This document shows positions 38,403-46,800 of a DNA stretch of 64,000 nt, piece after piece. The DNA is taken from NCBI GenBank assembly GCA_964597045.1, contig CAZQWE010000005.1, positions 124,001 through 188,000 of the forward strand. Direction: 5' to 3'. Under the pieces are notes generated by a model, which searched no databases, had not been told where the DNA came from, and saw only the letters and a list, made by a program, of their open reading frames with translations. The position numbers and the translations under genes were made by a program. The DNA comes from UBA9655 sp964597045 (lineage in GTDB: Bacteria > Pseudomonadota > Alphaproteobacteria > UBA9655). Position 1 is the first letter of the stretch; the number at the start of each line of letters is the position of its first letter.

Positions 38403-39800
38403 CTATAAAATACTTCTGATTCTCTCTAAAGTCTTATCTTTACCCAGGACATGCATAATGTCGAACACACTGGGAGACACCGTCTTTCCCGTTAAAGCCA
38501 CACGAAGGGGTTGGGCAATCTTGCCCAGTTTCAAGTCTTTTTCTTCAGCTATCTCCCGCGCGTAATTTTCAAGCTGGGACTCTGTCCAAAAACTCTCCGC
38601 ATAAGCTTCTAAAAAGCCTTCCATGGTTTTAAGGATCTCAAGACCTTCCCCCTCAAGGAGTTTTTGAGCATCCGCCTCAATAGGTTGGGGAGCTATATAG
38701 AACAAACTATTATCGGCCAATTCAACCAGAGTTTTTGCTCGCTGTTTAAGTCCATCCATACCTCTTTTGAGAAAATCGCGACCTTCTGCAGTTATGGGGG
38801 TTTGTGTCTTCTTCTCTATAAACGGTATCACGTATTCAACTAATGCAGTATTTGAAGCTTCGCGAATATAATGACCATTAAGATTTGTGAGTTTAACAAA
38901 ATCAAACCGAGCCGGAGACTTACCTACATGATCCAAATCAAACCAAGAAATAGCTTGCTCCGTTGAGATAATCTCATCATCACCATGACTCCATCCCAAA
39001 CGAAGGAGATAATTGCGCAAGGCTTCTGGCAAATATCCCATATCTCGGTAAGCCTCAACTCCTAGAGCCCCGTGGCGTTTTGAGAGCTTTGTCCCATCCA
39101 TCCCATGAATCAAAGGAATATGCGCATAGTGAGGGATCTTCCATCCCATGGCTTGAAAAATATGGAATTGACGAAAGGTATTGGTGAGGTGATCATCGCC
39201 TCGAATGACGTGGGTAATCCCCATATCATGATCATCTACAACAACTGATAAATTAAACGTGGGTGTTCCATCAGCTCGTAAAATGATGAGGTCATCAAGC
39301 TGTTGATTCGGAACTCGAACTTCTCCTTGAACCATATCATGAATAACCGTTTCACCTGTTTGGGGTGATTTAAAACGAATGACTGGCTTAACACCAGCAG
39401 GTGCTTCTGAAGGATCGCGATCGCGCCATCTTCCATCATAGCGAGGGGGAAGATTCTTTGCTCTTGCTTCTTCTCTCATGGCTTCAAGCTCTTCAGGAGA
39501 GCAATAACAGTAGTAGGCCAACCCTTTCGAAAGCAGATCATTTGCGACTTGAACATGACGATCCTGATGGTCGACTTGATGAACAGGTGTTTCATCCCAT
39601 GAGATTCCTAACCATTCCAGACCCTTATAAATGGCATCAACAGCCTCCTGAGTCGAACGAGCTCGGTCCGTATCCTCAATACGAAGAAGCATCTTCCCTG
39701 AATGGTGACGTGCAAAAAGCCAGTTAAAGAGTGCCGTTCTGGCACTTCCAATATGGAGATATCCCGTAGGTGATGGAGCAAAACGAACTGTTGATTTCAT
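38403..39800 (-). CDS. gltX: Glutamyl-tRNA synthetase
   Basis: 465 residues. N-terminal RFAPSPTGYLHIGSARTAL (HIGH region) and KLSKRHG (KMSKS equivalent, about residue 240). The zinc-like motif CYCSPEELEAM lies in the expected place. It charges tRNA-Glu and, in many alphaproteobacteria, tRNA-Gln before GatCAB conversion. A second gltX elsewhere is common in the class and cannot be excluded. Confidence 0.97.
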   Translation of the reverse strand: MKSTVRFAPSPTGYLHIGSARTALFNWLFARHHSGKMLLRIEDTDRARSTQEAVDAIYKGLEWLGISWDETPVHQVDHQDRHVQVANDLLSKGLAYYCYCSPEELEAMREEARAKNLPPRYDGRWRDRDPSEAPAGVKPVIRFKSPQTGETVIHDMVQGEVRVPNQQLDDLIILRADGTPTFNLSVVVDDHDMGITHVIRGDDHLTNTFRQFHIFQAMGWKIPHYAHIPLIHGMDGTKLSKRHGALGVEAYRDMGYLPEALRNYLLRLGWSHGDDEIISTEQAISWFDLDHVGKSPARFDFVKLTNLNGHYIREASNTALVEYVIPFIEKKTQTPITAEGRDFLKRGMDGLKQRAKTLVELADNSLFYIAPQPIEADAQKLLEGEGLEILKTMEGFLEAYAESFWTESQLENYAREIAEEKDLKLGKIAQPLRVALTGKTVSPSVFDIMHVLGKDKTLERIRSIL

Positions 39801-39827
39801 TGTTTTCCTTTACTTTAAACAAAATTC

Positions 39828-40025
39828 TTAAGCAATAATGTCGGGAAGAAGCTTGGCTTGAGTCTTTAAAATCTCATCTTTAAGTTTAAGTTTTTTTTTC
39901 TTCAATCGCTGTAAAGCCAGCTGATCATGTTGAGGAATAGCTCTCACATGATCGATCTCAGCTTCTAGCTTTTTATGCTCTTCTTTCAACTTTTTCAGTT
40001 TATGCTTTAGATCTTCAGTTGTCAT
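39828..40025 (-). CDS. YdcH family (DUF465) small protein
   Basis: 65 residues from ATG 40025 (MTTEDLKHKLKKLKEEH). It is almost wholly a Lys/Glu-rich helical hairpin (LKKLKEEHKKLEAEIDHV..., LALQRLKKKKLKLKDEI), which is the DUF465/YdcH pattern. Function unknown. It sits 27 bp upstream of gltX on the same strand. Confidence 0.88.
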   Translation of the reverse strand: MTTEDLKHKLKKLKEEHKKLEAEIDHVRAIPQHDQLALQRLKKKKLKLKDEILKTQAKLLPDIIA

Positions 40026-40148
40026 ACTCAAACTTGATCTCTCATTGAATTAAATAAGTATAACAAAATTTTTTGAAAAAATCCTCAAGAAATTTAAGCT
40101 ATTGAAAAAAGGGGAAATAAATCAACATACTAATTTATGATTTGGTTA

Positions 40149-40199
40149 TGCACCTTATTGCACCATTAAGGACAACATTTTCTGGTGCAATAAGGTGCA
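40149..40199. repeat. 17-bp inverted repeat between the ydcH-like gene and pfk
   Basis: TGCACCTTATTGCACCA and TGGTGCAATAAGGTGCA are perfect inverted arms around a 17-nt spacer. Each arm holds two TGCACC units, so TGCACC/GGTGCA occurs four times. It lies about 100 bp upstream of pfk in the 272-bp divergent gap. It has no T-run, so a terminator is unlikely; it could be an operator cluster or an RNA stem-loop. The rest of the gap is AT-rich with nothing else recognisable. Confidence 0.75.
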
Positions 40200-40297
40200 A
40201 TAGATTATTAATATAAAATATGTGTCATTGTGAACCCTCTCTTCCTTCCCCGTTTGTTTAATGGTAAGAAGGGGAAAATTTTATTGAGGCATATCCT

Positions 40298-41383
40298 ATG
40301 AAGCGAATTGGAATCTTAACAAGTGGTGGCGATTGTGCAGGATTAAATGCGGTCATTCGCGCGGTTACCCTTCGTGCCATACAAACCTATGGATGGGATA
40401 TTTACGGAATATTTCAGGGAACACATGGACTCATGCGCCGTCCGGTTGAAGCAAGAAAGTTAAACCTTGATGACTGTACGGGAAATCTCTTAAGAACAGG
40501 GGGAACAATCCTTGGAACCACCAATAAAGGAGATCCCTTTGCCTATCCCCTTCAAGACGGCACGTTAGCCGATTTATCTGAAGATTTGATTGAGGGCTAT
40601 CGACAACTTAACTTAGATGCCCTTATTGGGATTGGGGGGGACGGAAGCCAAGCTATCCTTCGCCGACTTGCACAACAAGGTGGAATAAACCTGATTACCA
40701 TCCCAAAAACAATTGATGATGATTTAAGTCACACGGAACATTCCGTAGGATTCATGACGGCTGTTGACGTGGCAACTGAAGCCCTCGATCGTCTTCAACC
40801 CACAGCTGCAAGCCATGATCGGGTTATGATCCTTGAAGTTATGGGCCGTGATGCCGGTCATATTGCTTTAGCTTCCGGTATCGCAGGTGGGGCAGATATT
40901 ATTCTTATTCCAGAAATTGCTTATAAAATGGAAGCTGTTGCTCATAAAATTCATACTCTTCAAAAAGGAGGGCGTAACTTTGCCCTCATCGTTGTTTCCG
41001 AGGCTGTAGGCACTGAAACAGGTGAAAAAGCCACCATTCAGGACCAAAATGGGAAAAGTCGATATGGTGGAATTTCTCAATATCTCGCTACACGAATTAC
41101 GGAAATGACGGGAGCGGAAACACGCTTCACTGTATTAGGTCATGTTCAAAGAGGGGGAGCTCCTATCTTCCAAGACCGAGTACTGGCTTCTGTCTTTGGT
41201 GTTCACGCTGTTGATCTCATTGCCCAAGGAAAATTTGATCGAATGGTCGCCTGGCAAAATAGAGGTGTCGTTGATGTTCCGATACAACAAGCTATTGAGG
41301 GTTATCAAGCCGTTGATGTCCAAGGCACCCTAGTTAAAACAGCTCGAGCCCTCGGAATTTACTTTGGTGATGAACAATTTTAA
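40298..41383 (+). CDS. 6-phosphofructokinase, group III-like
   Basis: 361 residues. N-terminal GILTSGGDCAGLNAVIRA, catalytic GIGGDGSQAI and IPKTIDDDLSHTEHSVGF, then MGRDAGHIAL. The combination of Gly in GGDGS with Lys in PKTIDDD is what ATP-dependent group III enzymes carry, whereas PPi-dependent ones usually have GGDDS (established pattern). It phosphorylates fructose 6-phosphate. The ATG follows an AT-rich leader with no strong Shine-Dalgarno. Confidence 0.93.
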   Translation: MKRIGILTSGGDCAGLNAVIRAVTLRAIQTYGWDIYGIFQGTHGLMRRPVEARKLNLDDCTGNLLRTGGTILGTTNKGDPFAYPLQDGTLADLSEDLIEGYRQLNLDALIGIGGDGSQAILRRLAQQGGINLITIPKTIDDDLSHTEHSVGFMTAVDVATEALDRLQPTAASHDRVMILEVMGRDAGHIALASGIAGGADIILIPEIAYKMEAVAHKIHTLQKGGRNFALIVVSEAVGTETGEKATIQDQNGKSRYGGISQYLATRITEMTGAETRFTVLGHVQRGGAPIFQDRVLASVFGVHAVDLIAQGKFDRMVAWQNRGVVDVPIQQAIEGYQAVDVQGTLVKTARALGIYFGDEQF

Positions 41384-41455
41384 AAATATGTGTTTGAGAG
41401 TTGGCCAACCTATGGTTGAATGCCACAGAAATTAATTTATGAGAAAGGTGATTCA

Positions 41456-41968
41456 GTGAGTGCACCCCTAATGCCGAAGGCAACAGCTGTATGGTTAATC
41501 GATAATACAACATTAACTTTTGAGCAAATCGGCAGTTTTTGTAAATTGCACCCTTTGGAAGTGCAAGCCATTGCAGATGGAGAGATTGCGGTTGGTATGG
41601 TTGGTCATGATCCTGTTGCTTCAGGTCAGCTAACCCTTGATGAAATTGAACGCTGTCAGGCAGATTCTTCAGCAAGACTTGGCTTATCCCCTCTTAAACA
41701 TGAAATAAAAACAAAAAAGGGGGCCAAATATACCCCCGTGTCTCTTAGACAAGCAAAGCCGAACGCAATTGCCTGGCTCCTTCGGGAAATTCCTGAGATT
41801 AGTGATGCAGATATTATTCGTATGATAGGCACGACTAAAAATACAATTAGTCAGATTCGTCTTAAGACCCATCAAAAAATTAATGAACTTAAGGCTGTAA
41901 GTCCAGTTCAAGCGGGTCTTTGTACCTACGATGAACTCAATACACTGCTTAATAAATATAAGGTATGA
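41456..41968 (+). CDS. trcR: Cell cycle transcriptional regulator TrcR (DUF1013)
   Basis: 170 residues from GTG 41456 (SAPLMPKATAVWLIDNTTL), chosen because AAAGGTG lies five bases upstream; this matches the usual start of the family. DUF1013 hallmarks include LTFEQIGSFCKLHPLEVQAIADGE and an HTH-like SDADIIRMIGTTKNTISQIR. The family is almost confined to alphaproteobacteria. It follows pfk by 72 bp. Confidence 0.92.
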   Translation: MSAPLMPKATAVWLIDNTTLTFEQIGSFCKLHPLEVQAIADGEIAVGMVGHDPVASGQLTLDEIERCQADSSARLGLSPLKHEIKTKKGAKYTPVSLRQAKPNAIAWLLREIPEISDADIIRMIGTTKNTISQIRLKTHQKINELKAVSPVQAGLCTYDELNTLLNKYKV

Positions 41969-41984
41969 CGTTTCACCCCACCTG

Positions 41985-42120
41985 CGTCATCCTCGCGAAA
42001 GCGGGGATCCAGAGCAAAACTTTCTTGCGAAGCAAGTTACTCAAACTTTTTATAAAAAGAAGACTACATTCCTTCAGAATGGGTAATTTATACTGGTTCC
42101 CCGCATTCGCGAGGATGACG
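41985..42120. repeat. Palindromic repeat element B (CGTCATCCTCGCGAA ends)
   Basis: A 136-bp element whose outer 15 bp, CGTCATCCTCGCGAA and TTCGCGAGGATGACG, are perfect inverted repeats; homology continues to about 28 bp each side (AGCGGGGATCCAG against CTGGTTCCCCGCAT). It sits between trcR and the HIG1 gene. Similar ends are found in many proteobacterial intergenic elements; no coding content. Confidence 0.85.
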
Positions 42121-42140
42121 CCGATTGAGAGGTGTTCGTG

Positions 42141-42350
42141 ATGAACAGTTACACCTCTCTCACTTTGAAAATACTATTGATCTTCGCTATGCTCGCAACG
42201 GTTGTTGCACTTGTTCTTGGGTTGATATCATTATTTAGAAACGGCCCTGAAGCTGGGGAACAAAGCAATAAAATGATGCGGTACCGCATTTTCTTTCAAG
42301 CTTTAGCCATCATCATATTCACACTTCTTATCATCTTAAAGGTGAAATAA
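42141..42350 (+). CDS. HIG1-domain twin transmembrane protein
   Basis: 69 residues from ATG 42141 (GAGAGGTG upstream). Two TM helices (ILLIFAMLATVVALVLGLISLF and IFFQALAIIIFTLLIIL) flank the loop RNGPEAGEQSNKMMRYR, which matches the HIG_1_N pattern. Mitochondrial homologues assist respiratory complexes. It directly abuts the adenosyltransferase gene, followed by etfBA. Confidence 0.9.
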   Translation: MNSYTSLTLKILLIFAMLATVVALVLGLISLFRNGPEAGEQSNKMMRYRIFFQALAIIIFTLLIILKVK

Positions 42351-42911
42351 ATGGTTCTTTTAACACGCATTTATACCAAAGGGGGCGACAAAGGAAAAAC
42401 GTCCCTAGGATCTGGGAAAAGAGTATCAAAAGCTTCAAAGCGAATTCATGCCATTGGAGATGTGGATGAAGCGAATGCTTGCATTGGACTCGCTCGTTTG
42501 TATGCAAAGGGTGAGCTAAATGATCTTCTTTCTCACATTCAAAATGATTTATTTGATGTGGGCGCAGATCTTTGTGTGCCTCAAGAAAAAAATGAAAAGG
42601 ACAAGCTTCGCATACACGCTTCTCAAGTTGACTATCTTGAGAAGAAAATTGATATGTATAATGAGTCCCTGAGTCCTCTAACGTCCTTCGTCCTCCCTGC
42701 TGGATCAAACTTGTCTTCCTATCTTCATTTTGCACGAACAGTTGTAAGAAGAGCCGAAAGAATGGTATGCTCGATTGCAGAAGAAGAAACCCTAAATCCA
42801 GAAGTTCTTCATTATTTAAATAGGCTTTCGGATTTATTATTTGTATTGGCCCGTGTTGGGAATGCAAATGAAAAGGGAGATATTTTGTGGGTTCCAGGAG
42901 CTCACCGATAG
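42351..42911 (+). CDS. Cob(I)alamin adenosyltransferase, PduO type
   Basis: 186 residues. N-terminal RIYTKGGDKGKTSLGSGKRV and GDVDEANACIGLA, and C-terminal ARTVVRRAERMVCSI and YLNRLSDLLFVLAR, are family hallmarks. It makes adenosylcobalamin, for example for methylmalonyl-CoA mutase. It starts right after the HIG1 stop codon and lies 10 bp before etfB. Confidence 0.95.
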   Translation: MVLLTRIYTKGGDKGKTSLGSGKRVSKASKRIHAIGDVDEANACIGLARLYAKGELNDLLSHIQNDLFDVGADLCVPQEKNEKDKLRIHASQVDYLEKKIDMYNESLSPLTSFVLPAGSNLSSYLHFARTVVRRAERMVCSIAEEETLNPEVLHYLNRLSDLLFVLARVGNANEKGDILWVPGAHR

Positions 42912-42921
42912 GGAGACATAG

Positions 42922-43674
42922 GTGAAAGTTCTCATAGCTGTCAAACGCGTCGTTGACTACAGCGTAAAGGTTCGCGTGAAGGCTGACCGTAGCGGTGTTG
43001 ATACGTCTGGGGTTAAGATGTCCTTAAACCCATTCGATGAAATTGCCATTGAAGAAGCCATTCGCTTGAAGGAAAAGGGGATTGCAACAGAAGTTGTTGT
43101 GGTAACCATTGGTGATACCAGTTGTTCTGAATCCTTAAGAGCCGCCCTTGCTTTAGGGGCTGATCGAGCCATACATGTTGAAACCTCGTTAGAAACCCAA
43201 CCTCTCGGTGTAGCTCAAACCCTGAAAGCTCTAGCGCAAAAGGAGTCACCTCACCTTATCATATTAGGCAAGCAAGCTATTGATGATGATTACAATCAAA
43301 CGGGTCAAATGCTTTCCGCTTTACTGGGTTGGCCTCAAGGAACGTTTATTTCTAAACTCACCATAAATGGAGAAGAAATAGAGGTCATGCGTGAAGTTGA
43401 CGGGGGTCTTGAAACACTCCGTATGTCTCTGCCTGCTGTTCTCACAACCGATCTCAGACTCAATGAGCCTCGATATGCCACTCTACCTAATATTATGAAG
43501 GCTAAGCAAAAACCTTTAGAGATCATTAAGCCAGAGGATTTAGGTGTTGATTTGACGCCTCACATCAAGACTATATCTGTGTCGGAACCGCCCTCCCGCA
43601 AAGCAGGAATTAAAGTTGAATCCGTTGATCAACTCATCGATAAACTTCGAAATGAAGCAAAGGTGATCCCATGA
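42922..43674 (+). CDS. etfB: Electron transfer flavoprotein beta subunit
   Basis: 250 residues from GTG 42922 (MKVLIAVKRVVDYSVKVRV). The ALGADRAIHVE and GKQAIDDDYNQTGQML segments bind AMP/FAD as in known EtfB. With EtfA it collects electrons from acyl-CoA dehydrogenases and gives them to the ETF-QO encoded at 20.3-21.9 kb. Its stop overlaps etfA by 4 nt. Confidence 0.97.
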   Translation: MKVLIAVKRVVDYSVKVRVKADRSGVDTSGVKMSLNPFDEIAIEEAIRLKEKGIATEVVVVTIGDTSCSESLRAALALGADRAIHVETSLETQPLGVAQTLKALAQKESPHLIILGKQAIDDDYNQTGQMLSALLGWPQGTFISKLTINGEEIEVMREVDGGLETLRMSLPAVLTTDLRLNEPRYATLPNIMKAKQKPLEIIKPEDLGVDLTPHIKTISVSEPPSRKAGIKVESVDQLIDKLRNEAKVIP

Positions 43675-44603
43675 CAGTTCTAGTAATTGCTGAACATGAT
43701 AACAAATCACTCGCTCTTGCAACCCTTGCCACATTAACGGCTGCCAAGGAGTTTAAAGACCCCATTCACCTCCTTATTATAGGACATGAGTGTGACAACG
43801 TAGCTGATGAGGCATCCGAATACGATGGTTTAGAAAAGGTATATCTTATTGAAGACCCATCCCTTGAAAATCCCGTTGCGGAAAGAATGACTGAATCCAT
43901 TGTTTCTATGGGGAAAAATTATAATGTGATTTTGGCCCCTTCCACAACATTTGGAAAGAACTTGCTTCCAAGGATTGCGGCTCTTATGGGTCTTGCAGAC
44001 ATATCTGATGTTATCAAAATCCAAGATTCCAAGACATTTGTACGCCCCATTTATGCAGGAAATGCTTTGGCTACTGTAACAACGAATGATCCCATCAAGG
44101 TTTTAACGGTTCGACCAACAGCTTTTGATAAGGCTCAAAAAGGAGCAAAGAAGGTTTCTATTGAATCCTTACCTTTTCAATCTCCCCCATCTCCCGTTGC
44201 CACATTTGTAAAACTTGAGCAAAGCAAGTCTGAAAGACCGGAGCTCACCTCCGCTTCCATTATCGTCTCTGGCGGACGTGGACTTCAAAACAAAGAAAAC
44301 TTTAGGCTTATTGAGGAACTTGCCGATAAACTTGGCGCTGCCATTGGGGCATCCCGTGCAGCTGTTGATGCAGGGTTTGTGCCCAATGATTATCAAGTGG
44401 GTCAAACTGGTAAAGTGGTAGCACCTTCCCTTTATATCGCTGTTGGAATTTCAGGGGCTATCCAACATCTGGCTGGAATGAAAGAGAGTAAGGTTATTGT
44501 TGCAATCAATAAAGACCCTGACGCCCCAATATTCCAGGTGGCTGATTACGGTCTTGTGGGAGATCTGTTTCAGCTTGTGCCTGAGCTTATTGAGAAACTT
44601 TAA
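43671..44603 (+). CDS. etfA: Electron transfer flavoprotein alpha subunit
   Basis: 310 residues. The C-terminal FAD domain has SGGRGLQNKENF, GASRAAVDAGFVPNDYQVGQ and YIAVGISGAIQHLAGM, all typical. The 4-nt overlap with etfB gives coupled translation. Repeat element C begins 2 bp after the stop. Confidence 0.97.
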   Translation: MTVLVIAEHDNKSLALATLATLTAAKEFKDPIHLLIIGHECDNVADEASEYDGLEKVYLIEDPSLENPVAERMTESIVSMGKNYNVILAPSTTFGKNLLPRIAALMGLADISDVIKIQDSKTFVRPIYAGNALATVTTNDPIKVLTVRPTAFDKAQKGAKKVSIESLPFQSPPSPVATFVKLEQSKSERPELTSASIIVSGGRGLQNKENFRLIEELADKLGAAIGASRAAVDAGFVPNDYQVGQTGKVVAPSLYIAVGISGAIQHLAGMKESKVIVAINKDPDAPIFQVADYGLVGDLFQLVPELIEKL

Positions 44604-44605
44604 AA

Positions 44606-44700
44606 CAGTGATCAGTAATCGGTAATCAGAATGTTTCTTACCATTAGGAAAGGACTGCGCCCGCAGGGCGCTTCTGATAACTCATAACTGATTACTGAAT
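44606..44700. repeat. Palindromic repeat element C (CAGTAATC / GATTACTG)
   Basis: Imperfect inverted repeats CAGTAATCGGTAATCAGAA and CTTCTGATAACTC...GATTACTGA flank a GC-rich hairpin GCGCCC-GCA-GGGCGC at 44657-44671. It follows etfA and its right end overlaps the last codons of the winged-helix gene. It may double as a terminator for etfA. The end sequences differ from elements A, B and D. Confidence 0.7.
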
Positions 44701-45219
44701 CCAATACCCATCCTTGCAATTCAGCAGAACCTGCGGCGTATTTGGATCTTCTTCCAGTTTCTGTCGAAGACGATAGATATGGGTCTCAAGCGTGTGTGTT
44801 TCTGCGTCTGGATGATAGGACCAAATTTCTTTGAGGAGAATTTCTTTTGAGAGCTCCGTTCCCATATTTTGGTAAAAGAAATGAAGGAGTTGACATTCTT
44901 TTTCCGTAATCCTTTGCGTCTCGTTTGTTCTTAAGTTTTTAAGTTCCTTATCTCTTAAGTTCAAAGAAAATTGAGAGAATAGAATAACCTGACTGTAGGG
45001 AAGATTTTCGATTTGAGCTAATAGATCTAAATACCTCATTGGTCGAGGTAACGCTGAGAGATCAATAAAAGGAAGATGACATCCTGAGTCTGATTCTTCT
45101 TTTATACTCCCATCAGCCTCTTCTTCATTGTCTTGAAGAGAAATTTCCGATTGTGGTAATAGCTCTTTAAGAGATTCTAAAGTGAGTGAATCATTTACAT
45201 TAAGATAGATCTTTAACAT
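44692..45219 (-). CDS. Winged-helix (OmpR/PhoB-type) regulator lacking a receiver domain
   Basis: 175 residues. The C-terminal OmpR-type winged helix is clear (ITEKECQLLHFFYQNMG, LLKEIWSYHPDAETHTLETHIYRLRQKL split over it, ending NCKDGYWIQ). The first 90 residues do not show the Asp-Asp/Asp/Lys pattern of a receiver and are acidic in the middle (DNEEEADGSIKEESD). It is divergent from the porin gene and may control it (inference). Its 3' end lies inside repeat element C. Confidence 0.85.
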   Translation of the reverse strand: MLKIYLNVNDSLTLESLKELLPQSEISLQDNEEEADGSIKEESDSGCHLPFIDLSALPRPMRYLDLLAQIENLPYSQVILFSQFSLNLRDKELKNLRTNETQRITEKECQLLHFFYQNMGTELSKEILLKEIWSYHPDAETHTLETHIYRLRQKLEEDPNTPQVLLNCKDGYWIQ

Positions 45220-45377
45220 TATACTGTGGCATGAGAATCACATGCTCTCCAAAAATTAATTCATACATTAGTTTATCATTGAGTGAAAACCTTTCAAGTG
45301 ATCTTTTAAAATTAATTGTGATTCTCACCACATTATATGTTAAAATTTTATCTAATTATCCATTTCTGGAGGAAAAC

Positions 45378-46646
45378 ATGATACGGAATCTTATTACCAC
45401 AACAGCTCTTTTAACCCTATTTTTGGCAAATGATGTCCATGCCGCTTGTGAAAAGCCTGGCCCCGCCCTTACTCTCCCTGCGCTTAAGATTTCAGGTCAA
45501 ACCTCCTTTAACTCATGGTTTTTCCGCGATAAGGTTTATATAAAGCCCGGAGATAACGCGGATACTCCCCAAGCACGCCAATACTATCAAAGAGGGCAGC
45601 TCTTTTCTGTGGATAACTCCCGTCTCCGGTTTAACGTTGATGGTAAAACAGATAAGGGCATGGAATATGGTCTCGTTCTTGTTTTAGATGGAGCGGTTGA
45701 TGCAGGGAACACTTTAAGAGAAAACTATCTCTACTTTGGGGGAACCTGGGGTAAAATCTATGCGGGTGACACCTACGGTGTTGAAAAGACAATGGCTTTC
45801 GGAGGTTTCGACCAATGGGGAGGTACGGGATTCATTGATGGATCTTGGGATCGCTTTGTAAACTATACATCCTTAACCGTTCACTCCGTTGATCTTGTCG
45901 GTGAAACTTCACGTGATACGAAATTTACCTATCTCACCCCGCGTTGGAATGGCCTTCAACTTGGTTTTTCATACACCCCGACTCAACACAGGGGAGAACA
46001 AACCATTAACGCGAGAACGAGCCAAAAACGTCCACAAGTTCCCTTCAGTACGGACAACGTTGCGGGAGGTTTAAACTTCATTCATAAGTTTGAATGTGGT
46101 CTCGATATGGCACTTTCAGCCACGGGAATCGTTGGTAATGGCCAGAGACCTTACTTTGATCCTAATATATTTGGATCCAATGACGTAAGATCCTACGCTT
46201 TGGGAGGAACCTTTGGCTTTAAAAACTTTGGATTCAGTGCTGAATTTGGCGACAACGGTAAATCATTGCTCCCGAAAATCCCTGGGGTTACCACAAATGC
46301 TGGAAAGTTCGTCGATTTAGGGCTCTCCTACACGTATGGAGCAACAAAACTGAGTGGTGGCTATTTCCACGGCTGGAGAAAGGCTTTTGGTCTTAGGAAT
46401 CCAAATGTTCTCACAACAGGCTTCCAGCAAACCAAGTCAAAAACAAATGCTTGGTCAGCTGCTGTCGACCATAAATTAGCTCCAGGTTTGGGTGTATACA
46501 TTGAATACAACAATGTTCATATGAAAAATCCTCAGGCAATTTCGGAAGCTCGAGTGATTAACAATAACTATGGAGCCTTTACGGTTGCCCCTGTACCTAA
46601 CAACAAGGTTAATTCTCTCGTTGTTGGATCACGGTTAGTGTTCTAA
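45378..46646 (+). CDS. Outer membrane porin
   Basis: 422 residues from ATG 45378 (GGAGG seven bases before the ATG), followed by a signal peptide MIRNLITTTALLTLFLANDVHAA. The mature part is beta-rich with alternating aromatic residues (LKISGQTSFNSWFF, YGLVLVLDGAVDAG, YFGGTWGKIYAGDTYGVE) and ends with Phe (LVVGSRLVF), the usual outer-membrane insertion signal. It probably forms a 16-strand diffusion pore. Repeat element D follows and can act as a terminator. Confidence 0.92.
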   Translation: MIRNLITTTALLTLFLANDVHAACEKPGPALTLPALKISGQTSFNSWFFRDKVYIKPGDNADTPQARQYYQRGQLFSVDNSRLRFNVDGKTDKGMEYGLVLVLDGAVDAGNTLRENYLYFGGTWGKIYAGDTYGVEKTMAFGGFDQWGGTGFIDGSWDRFVNYTSLTVHSVDLVGETSRDTKFTYLTPRWNGLQLGFSYTPTQHRGEQTINARTSQKRPQVPFSTDNVAGGLNFIHKFECGLDMALSATGIVGNGQRPYFDPNIFGSNDVRSYALGGTFGFKNFGFSAEFGDNGKSLLPKIPGVTTNAGKFVDLGLSYTYGATKLSGGYFHGWRKAFGLRNPNVLTTGFQQTKSKTNAWSAAVDHKLAPGLGVYIEYNNVHMKNPQAISEARVINNNYGAFTVAPVPNNKVNSLVVGSRLVF

Positions 46647-46653
46647 TAAACCG

Positions 46654-46784
46654 AAAAGCGTCATTGCGAACCCCCGTAAGGGGGTGAGCAAGCTCTCGAA
46701 AGTCTATTGATCGCGTAACGAGGTCGAAATGCTTTTGGCAAAGAGGTTGCCACGCCCCTTCGGGGCTCGCAATGACGCTTTTTT
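46654..46784. repeat. Palindromic repeat element D, between porin and sspB
   Basis: Terminal inverted repeats AAAAGCGTCATTGCGA and TCGCAATGACGCTTTT are perfect over 16 bp. Internal hairpins CCCCCGTAAGGGGG and CCCCTTCGGGGC are also present. The GTCATTGCGA ends relate it to element A. The outer A and T runs could make it a bidirectional terminator for the converging porin and sspB genes. Confidence 0.82.
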
Positions 46785-46800
46785 GTTAGTTCATTACTCT

